Below, one piece after another: positions 11,830 through 21,783 of a stretch of 64,000 bases of DNA (position 1 is its first letter; each line of letters starts with the position of its first letter). The stretch spans positions 496,001 to 560,000 of the forward strand of contig MU867073.1 of the NCBI GenBank assembly GCA_033725935.1. The letters are read 5' to 3'. Under the pieces are notes generated by a model. That model was not told the DNA's origin. It made no database searches and worked only from the letters and a program-made list of their open reading frames with translations. Position numbers and translations under genes: made by a program. The stretch is from Cladorrhinum sp. PSN259 (Eukaryota; Ascomycota; Sordariomycetes; Sordariales; Podosporaceae).

Positions 11830-12933
11830 GAGTTTTGTTAACAGAACAGTCACCCTTCACAGACGAGAGATATAAAAGTCTTTTGCGGGTCCGATTAGGT
11901 CCAGCTTTGTAAATTGTCGCAGCGTGAGGGCGAGGGATCCTCCTCTCGTCATTGCCTCTCAGTGACGTTCCGGAATCGGGCCCTGCGAACAGTGGGAGGG
12001 TCGGCTTGTAACGGCTGTTCGTGGGATGGCGCAATCGTTTGTTCGGAAGGTGGGGGGACTTGGAATATGTCGAGCATTGGGCGTGGCGTGGACCGTGCGT
12101 TGTGTGGCTGTCTCATATGCAGCTACGAAAATACCCTGGATAAAAGCATATACAAACAATGCCCCTGAATCTGATTGTTGTTCAGGGCAACAGCATCACG
12201 ATGCGCTGTAATAAGATGTTTGCTAAGGTTAAGTGAGTGCTGTCAAATTTAATATAAATACCACCGGTTTTCTTGGATGTCTCGACAAACCCATCGTGAA
12301 CAACACATGCCCATCAATGGTTGGGCTTACCCCTAAATGTGTATGTAGCTTGACCGACCAAAGAATGAAGAGCCTACAAACTTTCGGGCATGTGTTCACC
12401 ATCCACTGCAGCCAACTTGTTTAAGCTCATTTCAAGCAGTAAATCTCGGCAAGGCTGACAAAAATCTTTCGAAGCTTGACTAAAAGCTTTGTGAAATTCA
12501 CCATATCATTTCTCAAGTGCAAGTTCCTGAATCCAGCGGTTGGCCAGCCATTGAACAGAGATAAAGCATGCTCATTGGCACACCGTTGTGAGGGTATCCT
12601 GAAGGCGGGGCCAGATCACGACCACGAGGCGCATTCAATAGGCCGCGTATATAGTCAAAATTCCAGTTCCTTTGTACACTTTGATGAGTTTACCATTGTT
12701 AGCGCTCAAACGGATGTGTGTTCCTTTCGTTTTGTTTTCGGCTCGAAAGCTTGGGCCACATCTGCTTTCAATTAGTTGAGGGGATCATTCTCGTCCCAGC
12801 TTTCCTGCAACCTTTCTTGAGCTGGGCTCTTTTTTTCCTGAGCGGGGCCACACCTGTTTTGCGACTCAACAACTTGTCTTCTTGCCCACACTTCGCCCCA
12901 TTATCAATCATCAACACCTACACGTTAGAGAAG
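11830..12933. other. Divergent promoter region between aminotransferase and GTPase genes
   Basis: About 1.1 kb between two divergent starts. No open frame looks like a protein and no RNA gene was found. The 100 bases before 12934 are CT-rich with CACC and ATCAATCATC stretches, a plausible leader for the GTPase gene. Confidence 0.45.
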
Positions 12934-14799
12934 ATGTTGGGACGCCCAAATGTTCCCCTCCAAATGGTAGGAGGTCGGCCGCAGCCGGGTAGTGAGCTTC
13001 GATCTCGTCCTGCCACCCCCCGCCCAGCTGAGTTTGCAACGCCACGTCGATCGCTCCGTCTTCAACCCATATCGAATCCGACACCGCTTGCCAGGCCAGA
13101 TACGCCGTTGCCTTGGTCACCTCCAGCACTCGCTCCGGATGACAGGCCACCTGTGGTGTTTTCGCGCCAGATCAAGGTTCCTCGGGCTCGGGAGGCCCGC
13201 ATTTATATGTCTCCTGGAGTCGGTTTCAATGAGTTGACAAAGTTCTCTTCGCGTGCTCGTCTTCCTGGGAGTTCTTCCGGTTTGAATGGCCGTCTATATG
13301 GCCAACCAGTGGTAGTTCGCCCTGGCCAAGTCAATTACCAGACGACAAGGCAAGTTCCACCTTACTGCCCGGTGCATCATAAGCCATTCATCCGCTCAAT
13401 TTGTATTGGTACTGATTGGGCTGCTATTTTTAGTCGAATGGAGGATTGGCTCAGCGACCTGGGAAACTTGTCCCTCAATCCCGATGGCCCGGTTCCTCTT
13501 GACGCATCCTCGTCTGTTGGTGGTGAGGCTGGTAGCTCACGGGCAGGCGATATCTACGCTAGCTTTCCCCAAGTGAATGAGCAAGATGAGCTCAAGGCGG
13601 TCAGGGAGACAAGGCGCGGATATAAGCGAGCTGCGGTGAGTATCTCTCCGTTCACTGGCGATGGAGTGAATCCAAAGACTGATTACATCCATAGCCCGCA
13701 GCGGAAGACGACTATCCAATGGCTGATTTTGACCAACCGCTCACTAAGCGCGCCCGTCTGGCTGAAACTTTCAACTTAGCCTTGAAGCGCACAACCACAG
13801 CTATGAGTCGCGCAGGAAGTCGCTTATCCAGAGGCGATGCTTTGGACATGTTCACCACAAGAGCCAGTACACCCTTTAGCATGATATCTCGTCCCAACAC
13901 TAGGCAAGATAGGCGCAGGGTCAAAATATGTTTGCTTGGAGACAGCGGCGCCGGAAAGACAGCGTTTCTCAAGTAAGATGCGCCCCCGGGGTTTTATGGA
14001 GGGGACACTCACTAACTGTGCTTAGTCGTCTGATCTATGGCACGTTTAACACCACCGAGCCTTCTGTTGCAACCGATTACCGAGTGATCAATACCTGGTT
14101 TGGGGACACTAGAGAAGCCGTCAACGTCGAAATTTGGGAGTTCCCCGGGCAAATGATGGCCTCACAACGCAACGTCCACCTGATGTCCACCTTTTTCCAT
14201 GCTGCCATTATCTGCTACAGTATCGAAAATGTCCAAAACCTGAGTAGCCTAGCCGAAGTAGTAAGTAATGCGGTGGGTTATTTTACCTTTTTCGTGTCGT
14301 ACTGACGTGCTTGATCAATCAGTGGAAGTTTGCTCTCGACGTATCACTTCATGATCGCCCAATCTTCGTGCTTGGCCTCAAAAAAGATGTCCGTCCTACG
14401 TTCCCCGGGCTTGGTCTCTCGTTCCTTCCAAAGACAGAAATCGTCACACCCCAGCGAGGATGTGATTCTGCGACCATGATTCGAGCTAGCGGCTATGGCG
14501 AGTGCTCTGCAAAGACAGGTGACAATTGTGCCGAGGCATGGGAAGGCATCACCAACTTCATCATTGCCAAACTTGTAGAAACCGAGAAGAAGCTTTCGAA
14601 GAACAAAGACGCTGTGAACAGAGAGAACATCAAGAACAGCGCTAAAGAGACAGCGAAAGATGCCAGCCGTGTGGTAAACAAGGCATTTAGTTGGATACCG
14701 AAATGGGGGAAGAAGATGAAGGACATGAAAGAGGAGAAGAAGCAGAAGAGAGATTCCGCTGCATCACTTGCTACTGTTGCAGCTGGCATGTCTCGTTAG
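12934..14799 (+). CDS. Atypical Rho-like small GTPase with long N-terminal extension
   Basis: Four exons, 12934-13635, 13695-13972, 14026-14260 and 14323-14799, give 563 residues. Residues 1-305 are a Pro/Arg/Ser-rich extension of no known family. From 308 a Rho/Ras-type G domain follows: P-loop GDSGAGKT (316-323), switch I EPSVATDY (338-345), switch II WEFPGQM (364-370), LKKD (424-427, the Rho-like base-recognition motif) and CSAK (466-469). Three key places differ from ordinary Rho proteins. The switch-I Thr is Ser340, the DTAG motif reads EFPG (Asp to Glu, Ala to Pro), and no CaaX box closes the protein, which ends in a Lys-rich helix and AAGMSR. The catalytic Gln equivalent is kept (Gln369). 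Membrane attachment could come from the basic tail. All four exon joins keep phase and have CTRAC-like branch sites. Function is unknown. Confidence 0.82.
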
Positions 14800-15100
14800 G
14801 CCAGAAGTGCCTTTAAAAACAATTATTTTCAATTTCTTGGGTCAACATTCGACATGACGAGTATTGGTAAGGTAAAAAGGACAAGAGGGACGGATGTCGT
14901 CCGTTTTATTCAATAACCCCAAAAGCTGCATGCCAAGAGGACCACTGCGGGGAAATTTGGAGAAGCTCTCCAACACACGCAAGCCAAGCCAAACTGTTGC
15001 TTGGCCCATCTTTATCAGTAGATCGCTGGCTTGCGCTGAACTTACAACTTTCCACACAAGGATCTCGGCTACATCGCCAGATGGGCTTCGCAACACAAAA
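14800..15100. other. Short intergenic stretch between GTPase and dsc3
   Basis: Only about 300 bases separate the GTPase stop from the chosen dsc3 start, and the dsc3 frame stays open back to an ATG at 14894. Promoter and leader of dsc3 must lie here or inside the GTPase gene. Confidence 0.45.
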
Positions 15101-16177
15101 ATGCCGACACACTCTGGTCGTCAGTCCCCCGACAAAATGAGTGAAAGTAGCAGTCAAAACGGCAGCGTCCGCGCTAGTGGATCCTCCGACAATAGATTAT
15201 CCCAAGAACAACAACGCCCTCTCCTCCCGCCATCCCAGTTAGTCCCACCACCGAGAAGTACATCCTCAACACCAATACCTCCACAACAACCCTACCGAAT
15301 AACCATCCGGTTCAATGCCTCCCTCCCCGACATAGAACTCGACATCCCATCACCGCAAACAACAACCGTCGTAGCCCTCAAACACCTAATCCGCGCCCGT
15401 CTAGCCGCCAATGCGCAATCCGAGGCGAACGTCTCCAAAGCCCGCCTCCGCTTCATACATGGCGGCCGCATCCTCCCCGATACGTCCATTCTCTCGGCAG
15501 TGGTGAAGCCACCACCAATCTCCGTCTCCCATGACACTATCGACCCAAAAGGCAAAACCCCCCTCGGCCAGGCACCACCGCAGTTATACTCGAGGATATT
15601 CATCAACTGCAGCATAGGCGATCCCCTTACGGCCTCGGAACTAGCAGAGGAGAAATCCCTCGCAAATACTCTCCCTTCGTCCTCTTCGCAATCTTTACCT
15701 CACCCCGTATCACCATTACCACAACAATACCATGCACGACAGAACGAGCCCCGAGGCTTCGACCGTCTGGCACCGGGAATGTCCCGCGAGGAAATCACTG
15801 CCTTGCGCCTCGCATTCCGAAATCATCATGCAGCGCGGTATACCCCCGATAACATGCCCTCGCCCGATCAAATGCTTGATCTCGAGGATGCGTGGCTTGA
15901 TAATTCCGCTACTTCGACCTTTACGCCGTCACCAGATAATCAGGCATTAATAGACGAGGCAGAATCAGAAGGGTGGGCTGGCAATGTGGACAACTTAGTA
16001 ATTGGTACTGCTATAGGTTTTATTTTCCCACTGGCGGCTTTTGCATGGTTGTTGAGAGAAAACGGGATTTGGAGTAGGAGGATGCAGGTGTTTGTTACGT
16101 TGGGGGCTTTACTAGGTCTAAGTATTGGGGTAGTAAGGGAGATGACGGGAGGTGGGGGTGGGATTGGAGGAGATTAG
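15101..16177 (+). CDS. dsc3: Dsc3-type subunit of the Golgi Dsc E3 ubiquitin ligase complex (DUF2407)
   Basis: A single exon encodes 358 residues from the ATG at 15101. A Ser/Pro-rich N-terminus leads into a ubiquitin-like domain (DUF2407; ITIRFNASLPDIELDI near residue 67, then RLRFIHGGRILPD). A C-terminal DUF2407_C block follows (GFDRLAPGMSREEI, RNHHAARYTPDNMPSP, LEDAWLDN), then two membrane segments at about residues 290-345. In fission yeast and Aspergillus the Dsc complex ubiquitinates SREBP precursors at the Golgi and is needed for hypoxia adaptation; Dsc3 supplies the ubiquitin-like part. The ATG at 14894 would add 69 residues of unlikely composition and sits only 95 bases after the previous stop; a third candidate is 15137. 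Identification rests on both DUF2407 halves being present in order. Confidence 0.88.
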   Translation: MPTHSGRQSPDKMSESSSQNGSVRASGSSDNRLSQEQQRPLLPPSQLVPPPRSTSSTPIPPQQPYRITIRFNASLPDIELDIPSPQTTTVVALKHLIRARLAANAQSEANVSKARLRFIHGGRILPDTSILSAVVKPPPISVSHDTIDPKGKTPLGQAPPQLYSRIFINCSIGDPLTASELAEEKSLANTLPSSSSQSLPHPVSPLPQQYHARQNEPRGFDRLAPGMSREEITALRLAFRNHHAARYTPDNMPSPDQMLDLEDAWLDNSATSTFTPSPDNQALIDEAESEGWAGNVDNLVIGTAIGFIFPLAAFAWLLRENGIWSRRMQVFVTLGALLGLSIGVVREMTGGGGGIGGD

Positions 16178-17090
16178 AGTTCTTTTTTGTGTGGCGAAAT
16201 AAGCTCTTCGTCGTTGAGGAATGAGGATGGGGAGGAAGATAACTCATGCCGGGGGGTCATGGACTTGATTGGGCTGGACTGGTTCAAAGAGCTGGGAAAG
16301 GATAGCAACGGGCGAGCGATATGGAGGTCTTGGGTGATTGGAAAAGGAAGAGTTTATGGCTTGTGGTGGTGTACCTAACCGGACGGGATTTGGGTTCGAT
16401 TCCGGACTTTTATTCTATTTTATTGACATGAACAGCGAGGCGTTTGGGTTTTGAAATGATGGGATAAAATCAAGCGTTTTAATTTTTATTTTGACGGTTT
16501 TTGTGTGCTTTTCCCCTGGTGGGATATGAAGTGGTGAAAGAAGCGGTAAACATAGATATCCAGCGATTAGGCTTCGATCAGCTGTTACATGTACTACTAA
16601 TGAAAAGATGACTTGTTGTCAGTCAAAATCCTCTTCATACTTCTTGATGTTTACCTATCCATGTTTTTTTTATGTAAGAAATGTCAGTGACGGGGCAGGA
16701 TGATCTCGATTTGCCTTGGGCGACGTTGTGTTCAAAGTGGTAGAGAAGTTTTAGGTGGATATTTTTGATCAAGATTTATCTTATTCTGCATTCTCCCCCA
16801 CTTACACACCCAGCCAAAGTGCCAAAGAGAAATAAATACGTCGGTTACTATAAAATAAAATAAAATAAAATAACAATAAGTTTATACAACCTAATGAATG
16901 AACCCAGAAATAAAACAAGGGGCCAGATCCCATTAACCGTGCAATAAAAAAGAGACAGCTTTGCTCCCCATGGATGCCAACGGGGGAAAAAAAAAATCTC
17001 CAAAAGTCTATCCTCCCATCATGAGAAGCCATCAAAGGTAAAAAGTCTTATTCATTATCCTCGAACCCACCCAGTCAATCTGGACTCCTT

Positions 17091-17331
17091 CCCCCCCCCC
17101 CCCCCTTTTTTTTTTTTTTTTTTGGTCTTGTCTCAGGACAAGACAATCATGAAGCCTTTAGTTCTAATCAGTCAACACAACCTCAAACTTATTACACAAA
17201 TAGTTTTTTATTTATTCTTTTTTATTTATGCTAAGGGGGGGGGGGGGGGGGGGGGCCCACCCGCCCACCCACACCACCACATGGGGTTCGAGTCCATAAG
17301 ACGCCGTGGGTNNNNNNNNNNGTTTTTGTTT

Positions 17332-17365
<34 letters not shown>

Positions 17366-17438
17366 TTGTTTTTGTTTGTGTTTTTTTTTTTTTTTTTGTG
17401 TTTTTGTTTTTTTTTTTTTTTTTTTTTGTTGTTGTTGG

Positions 17439-17468
<30 letters not shown>
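17091..17468. repeat. Homopolymer block (C, T, G, T, G) around the gap
   Basis: C15 then T18 (17091-17123), G21 (17235-17255), a T-rich tract with few G (17322-17429) and G29 (17440-17468). Such a set of runs beside a gap is typical of unreliable assembly. A genuine G-rich/T-rich low-complexity tract is possible. Confidence 0.85.
17312..17321. other. Assembly gap (10 Ns)
   Basis: Ten N bases at 17312-17321, flanked by long G and T homopolymers. The true length and sequence here are not known. Confidence 0.99.
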
Positions 17469-17471
<3 letters not shown>

Positions 17472-18326
17472 CAACAGACCTAGCAAAGCACCACTTGGTC
17501 TTCGATTCCCTTAGACTGCGTGCGTGTGTGTGTGTTTATATACGATTACACTTAATCTGGAATGCTTGTTTGCAGACTGCTTGCTGACTGGCTGGTCAGG
17601 ACTTTTACCACATCTAGTGTTTCTTATTATATATATATATATATATATTCGTCCCTCAGCCATGAAACTAACTTGCTTCCAACTTCAAAACTTACTACAC
17701 ACCATACCTTGCCTACAAAAGTAAATCATAATAGATAGATGACAAGACTCGATCGAGTAATAATCTTCAATCATTCAAACCCCACTTGAAACTCTTGTTT
17801 GCTAATGACCTTTTCTACATAATTCGCGTATTACATAGTGTCCAATTTTCAAGGAAACATTAACACATACGAACCAAAGAGACGTTTTTTATCAACATAA
17901 ACAAAACAAAACAAACAAACAACAACGTAACCAAGGCCAGCAGTAAGGTAGCAGGCATGAAATTCTCACTCTCAATACTCTGTAGGGTATATCCACACCC
18001 TTTTTCAACCCAAACTCATATATACCAAAAGTGTATCACCCGCATATGCATGTTACCACCATCCATCAAACATCATCCTTATCCCATATATACACTATAA
18101 TACAGCGGTGACAAATGTTTTCCGTCTTTCCGCCTCTAATTTTTGTTTCCCATATATGTAGTCGTTCCAAATATTTCGAAAATCCCATCGCAATCTTATA
18201 CACAAAAAAAACACAGATGTGTTGCATACATTTTAAAACAGATATGCCACCCGCCCACCCCCATCCATGCTTTATTTCTTTAAAGGACGCAACTCCCATT
18301 ACTGGTGCCACTTCGAAAATGCTCAA

Positions 18327-20078
18327 TCATACCCACTGATTCTCTGTAATATTCAGTCTTCTTCCCCTCACAATCTTTGCCAGATGATCAATAACAGCCT
18401 GCTCGTCATCGGCACCCAATTCCCACCTAATCTTGAGCTCATGATGCACCGCATACAGCTTCTCATCTGGCCCTTCATTCCCCTTTGCCGAATAACACCT
18501 GGCAAACGCCCTCAAAATCCACAGTGACATCCACAGCGTAATCTCAAGGCCCGCCGCATTCCCATCCAAGGCTCCCAGAAAGGCCTGCCAAATGGTCTGC
18601 AGCCTCTGCTCTGTCCATCCAGAGTAAGGTCCACCGTGCCTCGCAAACGACTTGAACAGCGACAAGAAAATAGCGCCGTGCACGGGAATCTCAAACGTCT
18701 TCATGTCCGTGATCAGCTTCGCCACTTTATCCAGGTCGCCGTGGATGACGCCAAAGTGCTTGATCAACATGTCGTACGTTCTGAAATCAGGAGTAATAAG
18801 CGCGGATCTCTGAAAAGCTGGACGTCCCTCGGGGTATTTGCGCCCGAGCTTGGCAAACATCTGGAGGACCTGGTTGACAGCTCGGTCCGACAGTTGGGTA
18901 CGAATGGGGAGCTCGCGCAGGTGCGGATTCCCCTGCTTCATGCGCTCGTAAATCTTGATGGCGGCCCAGTCCTCATTTGAGCGGAGCAGACCGCTAATCA
19001 CTGCATTGAGGACGACTGTGTCGATAATCTCACCGGCAAGCACCATCTCCCTGTACGCAGCACGCATGCCGTTGGTCTCGAGCCGGAGACCAAAAAAGAA
19101 GATCAGTGCAACGTAGTCGTATCGACTGTAACGAAAACCACGGTGCTCCATCTCTCTGTAGATCATCTCGGCCAGAGTAAAATTCCCTGCCTTGGACGCT
19201 GTATCAAAAAGGATATTGAACGTCATGCCGTCAGCCTTCATGCCAGCCTCGACCTCCATTTCCCTCCAAAGCTTGAGGGCGGCCTCGTTTTCAGTCTCGC
19301 TCACAGTGTGCACGTATTTGGCCGCAAAGTGAATCGTGCAGTTCCACTCGGCCTGCGTCAGGGGAATCCCGCTGTCCTTGGTGTCGCCAATGACGGAGAA
19401 GTACCGCAGCATCGACTTGTGCTTTACCCTCCCCGGTTGGCCCAGAGCCTGCAAGAGGAGATGGCGTTGGCGTGCGGGTATGTGCAGCATGCGTGGCTCG
19501 GGCAATCGCTGATATATCTCGTAGATGTGGTCGAGCTCCAAGTCTGAGAATGTGGGAGTCTTCAAGTACCTCATCACGGCGAAGCGGAGTTCCCAGAGTG
19601 TCCGTTGCTCCTCTTCGCCGCCCTTTATCACCTCTTCGTCAGTGGGGTAGTCCACATGGTCCTTGGTGAGCGTGAACGAGACACTGGGGTCTTTGGGTTC
19701 AGCGTATCCGCGCATGTAGGGGTCGCGGGTGGTCTGGAGGTAGTCCTCGACAGACCCAATGTCCTCGCCATCGTACGGGTCAACAAGTGCAAGCACCTCC
19801 TCTGTTGAGAGGTTGAGTGGTGAGAGTGGTTGTGCTTGTGCCTGCTGCGTCGTTTCTTCCCCCGCTGGAGCTGGGGCTAGGTTCGTCTGAGGTCTTGTGA
19901 AGGGCTTGGCGAAGGAAAGACGGAGGGCGGGCGAGGTCGACAGTGTGCGCACTTTACGTCGGCTGCTTGTTGAAGAAAGGGAAGCGATGGCGGCAGACCA
20001 GCTTGTTGACGACGCCGGGCGGTGCCAAAAGAGAGCCGCGCCGCATATCGACCCGTCAATTCGGCTAGAGATTCTCAT
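18327..20078 (-). CDS. Mitochondrial pentatricopeptide-repeat (PPR) protein
   Basis: One exon encodes 583 residues from the ATG at 20078. The N-terminal 60 residues are rich in Arg and Ser with few acids (SSRRKVRTLSTSPALRL), matching a mitochondrial presequence. The body holds helical-hairpin repeats of about 35 residues; the clearest have DGMTFNILFDTASKAGNFTLAEMIY, YDYVALIFFF and DTVVLNAVISGLL. PPR proteins bind organellar RNA in stability, processing or translation. I cannot assign this one to a named fungal PPR protein. It shares a 524-base divergent promoter with the mitoribosomal gene mS23, which fits a role in mitochondrial gene expression. The open frame continues upstream without ATG to about 20231, so 20078 is the first credible start. 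Confidence 0.82.
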   Translation of the reverse strand: MRISSRIDGSICGAALFWHRPASSTSWSAAIASLSSTSSRRKVRTLSTSPALRLSFAKPFTRPQTNLAPAPAGEETTQQAQAQPLSPLNLSTEEVLALVDPYDGEDIGSVEDYLQTTRDPYMRGYAEPKDPSVSFTLTKDHVDYPTDEEVIKGGEEEQRTLWELRFAVMRYLKTPTFSDLELDHIYEIYQRLPEPRMLHIPARQRHLLLQALGQPGRVKHKSMLRYFSVIGDTKDSGIPLTQAEWNCTIHFAAKYVHTVSETENEAALKLWREMEVEAGMKADGMTFNILFDTASKAGNFTLAEMIYREMEHRGFRYSRYDYVALIFFFGLRLETNGMRAAYREMVLAGEIIDTVVLNAVISGLLRSNEDWAAIKIYERMKQGNPHLRELPIRTQLSDRAVNQVLQMFAKLGRKYPEGRPAFQRSALITPDFRTYDMLIKHFGVIHGDLDKVAKLITDMKTFEIPVHGAIFLSLFKSFARHGGPYSGWTEQRLQTIWQAFLGALDGNAAGLEITLWMSLWILRAFARCYSAKGNEGPDEKLYAVHHELKIRWELGADDEQAVIDHLAKIVRGRRLNITENQWV

Positions 20079-20602
20079 GGGCTGTCGTCCAACATGGTGG
20101 CCTGCCGTCAGCTCAGCCGTGCCCCGAGGTGTAATTGATCTTGGACTGCTGCGGGGGTGGTTCACCGGGGGCGTGGGTGGGAGCTTCGTCGATGTGGTCG
20201 GGGTTTTTGATAAAGCTGGAAAAAATGTCAAAGTCGAAGCTTATCGCATCGCTGCCGCACAGTGCAGGGGTGGTGGGGTTCCTGGCCTGGAGGGGGGAAG
20301 CCAAGACACGGAAAACAGGGGTGGAGGCATGTTCAAGTGCCCCCAAGGTTTTGGTGGAGGGGCTTTCTCGGTGAGGGGACAAATTTTTAGCCGGGGCCCA
20401 GGCGTTGAGCAGCAGTGAAAGCTTCGAAAGGCCCCACAATTATTTGTCCCGATTGACGATTGACGATTGACGATTGACGATAGCTTCAGAGGGACCACCT
20501 TGAGGGACGACGAGAACGAGAGGAGGAAGGCAGGAGACCCGATCACGGCATCCCTCATTGATACCCTCCCAAGAACAATAATAAAATAGTTCCTCGCCCA
20601 AA
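20079..20602. promoter_or_regulatory. Bidirectional promoter between the PPR gene and mS23
   Basis: 524 bases separate two divergent starts whose products are both expected in mitochondria. A 31-base run of the heptamer GATTGAC (20451-20481) lies about 120 bases before the mS23 ATG. No gene is seen in it. Confidence 0.5.
20451..20481. repeat. Heptanucleotide tandem repeat, 4.4 copies of GATTGAC
   Basis: Four perfect copies of the 7-base unit plus GAT, in the shared promoter of the PPR and mS23 genes. Confidence 0.95.
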
Positions 20603-21357
20603 ATGTCGCGCGGCCGGAAATTCCTCGCGGCCCGCGTCCTCCAGAATGCACAGAGCCACATCAGTACCTTGGGGTCAGGCCCGGAAAATCGATTCCTGGC
20701 TATCCAGTCAATTTCACCCTCCGAGATTTTGACCCGGCCTTATCCAATCCAGCACATAGCGCGCAAGGCCTCGAGGAAACCGAAGAACCTCTTCCGCCCA
20801 ACAAAGATCGTCTACCCTGAAGATTCACTCAGAGCCGAGTTTTTCAAGGACCACCCATGGGAGTTGGCCCGGCCCAAGATGGTCCTGGAGCTGGATGGAA
20901 AGGACGCCCGGTACCGGGACTGGAGCACGGGATTGATGCAGCCGGGCATGAAGCTCAGTGGTGAGAGGTAAGGAAGAACAATTTCCAGTGGAATAAACAG
21001 AACGCAATATGGGACTGACAGACGTCTTTCAGTGTCGTCCAACGCCAATTGTGGCTCATGCAAAATGGAAAGATGTCAAGACGTGCAGCCTACGACAAGG
21101 CCCGCAAGGAGTTTTACGACCTGAGACAGTCTGAGGAGATTGAGAGTAGGATAGCCGTCGAGGAGGCGCGCATGGTTGGTGCCTACTTTGGCAAGACTGA
21201 CCTCCAGGTCGGCATGGAGATGGAGGACCAGACGTACAACGCCTGGAAGAAGTGGGCTACGGGCGAGATTGCCGCCATTGAGGGCGACAGGAACGCGGCG
21301 TACGCCAACCTTGTTGATGAACCCGAAGAGCCCCAAGAGATCGGCGTTGTGCCATGA
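20603..21357 (+). CDS. rsm25: Mitochondrial small-subunit ribosomal protein mS23 (Rsm25)
   Basis: Two exons, 20603-20967 and 21033-21357, give 229 residues; the 65-base intron runs GTAAGG to TTTCAG with a CTGAC branch site. The product matches the fungal Rsm25/mS23 family: an N-terminal block GRKFLAARVLQNA, FRPTKIVYPEDSLRAEFFKDHPWELARPK in the middle, then the charged helical region RQLWLMQNGKMSRRAAYDKARKEFYDLR. It is part of the body of the 37S (small) mitoribosomal subunit. No cleavable presequence is obvious, as for several mitoribosomal proteins. It is divergent from a mitochondrial PPR gene. Identification is by motif memory, with the family length fitting well. Confidence 0.88.
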
Positions 21358-21783
21358 GGTAGCGGGGATATGGCGATGTGATGCTGTTGGGGTATTTGGA
21401 AGCAGAGCTGAGAAGACAACCTCTGTTTGTGTATTTTCTGTAGAATTATGTTTAAAGGCTTCAAAGTCATTAGTCACACTCTTGAATCATCCTTAGCTGG
21501 ATGTTGAACGCTCTGTCTCAAGTTTGGATTTCTATAAGAGCACATATTCGAGTGTAAAATACCGTACCATGTAAGCCATGTTTGGTAATGAATGCCAAGA
21601 CCCAATGACATCGTTGCCTTTCCCCTTTTCCCAAAAACAAGACCGCCCGGCAGAATCGCATTGCCATCTGCCGTGGCTTCAAGAAGCATTATAAACTTTA
21701 CTGTTCCCACACCTGCATACCAACTCGTTACAACCCATTGCGCTGTCGCCCTGCAATGCTGGTTCGCCAAAGAATCCCCCAGC
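21358..21783. other. Intergenic between mS23 and ima1
   Basis: 426 bases between two genes on the same strand: the mS23 3' end and the ima1 promoter. No gene or repeat seen. Confidence 0.45.

Larger units (their letters stand above)
16178..18326. other. 2.1-kb low-complexity intergenic region with assembly gap
   Basis: Both neighbours end into this region (dsc3 from the left, the PPR gene from the right), so it is a convergent 3' zone. It is AT-rich, with a TAAAA repeat (16851-16872), a C15-T18 run (17091-17123), G runs (17235-17255 and 17440-17468), T-rich sequence, 10 Ns (17312-17321) and an AT run (17627-17648). No protein or RNA gene is supported. Frames across the homopolymers are meaningless. 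Confidence 0.7.

Noticed and set aside
16340..16420. A-box-like TGGCTTGTGG and B-box-like GGTTCGATTCC in the dsc3 3' region
   Set aside because: The spacing is about 8 bases too short for a tRNA and neither acceptor nor T stem pairs.
17281..17300. B-box-like GGGTTCGAGTCC suggesting a tRNA
   Set aside because: The sequence before it is a G run with no A box or tRNA arms, next to an assembly gap.
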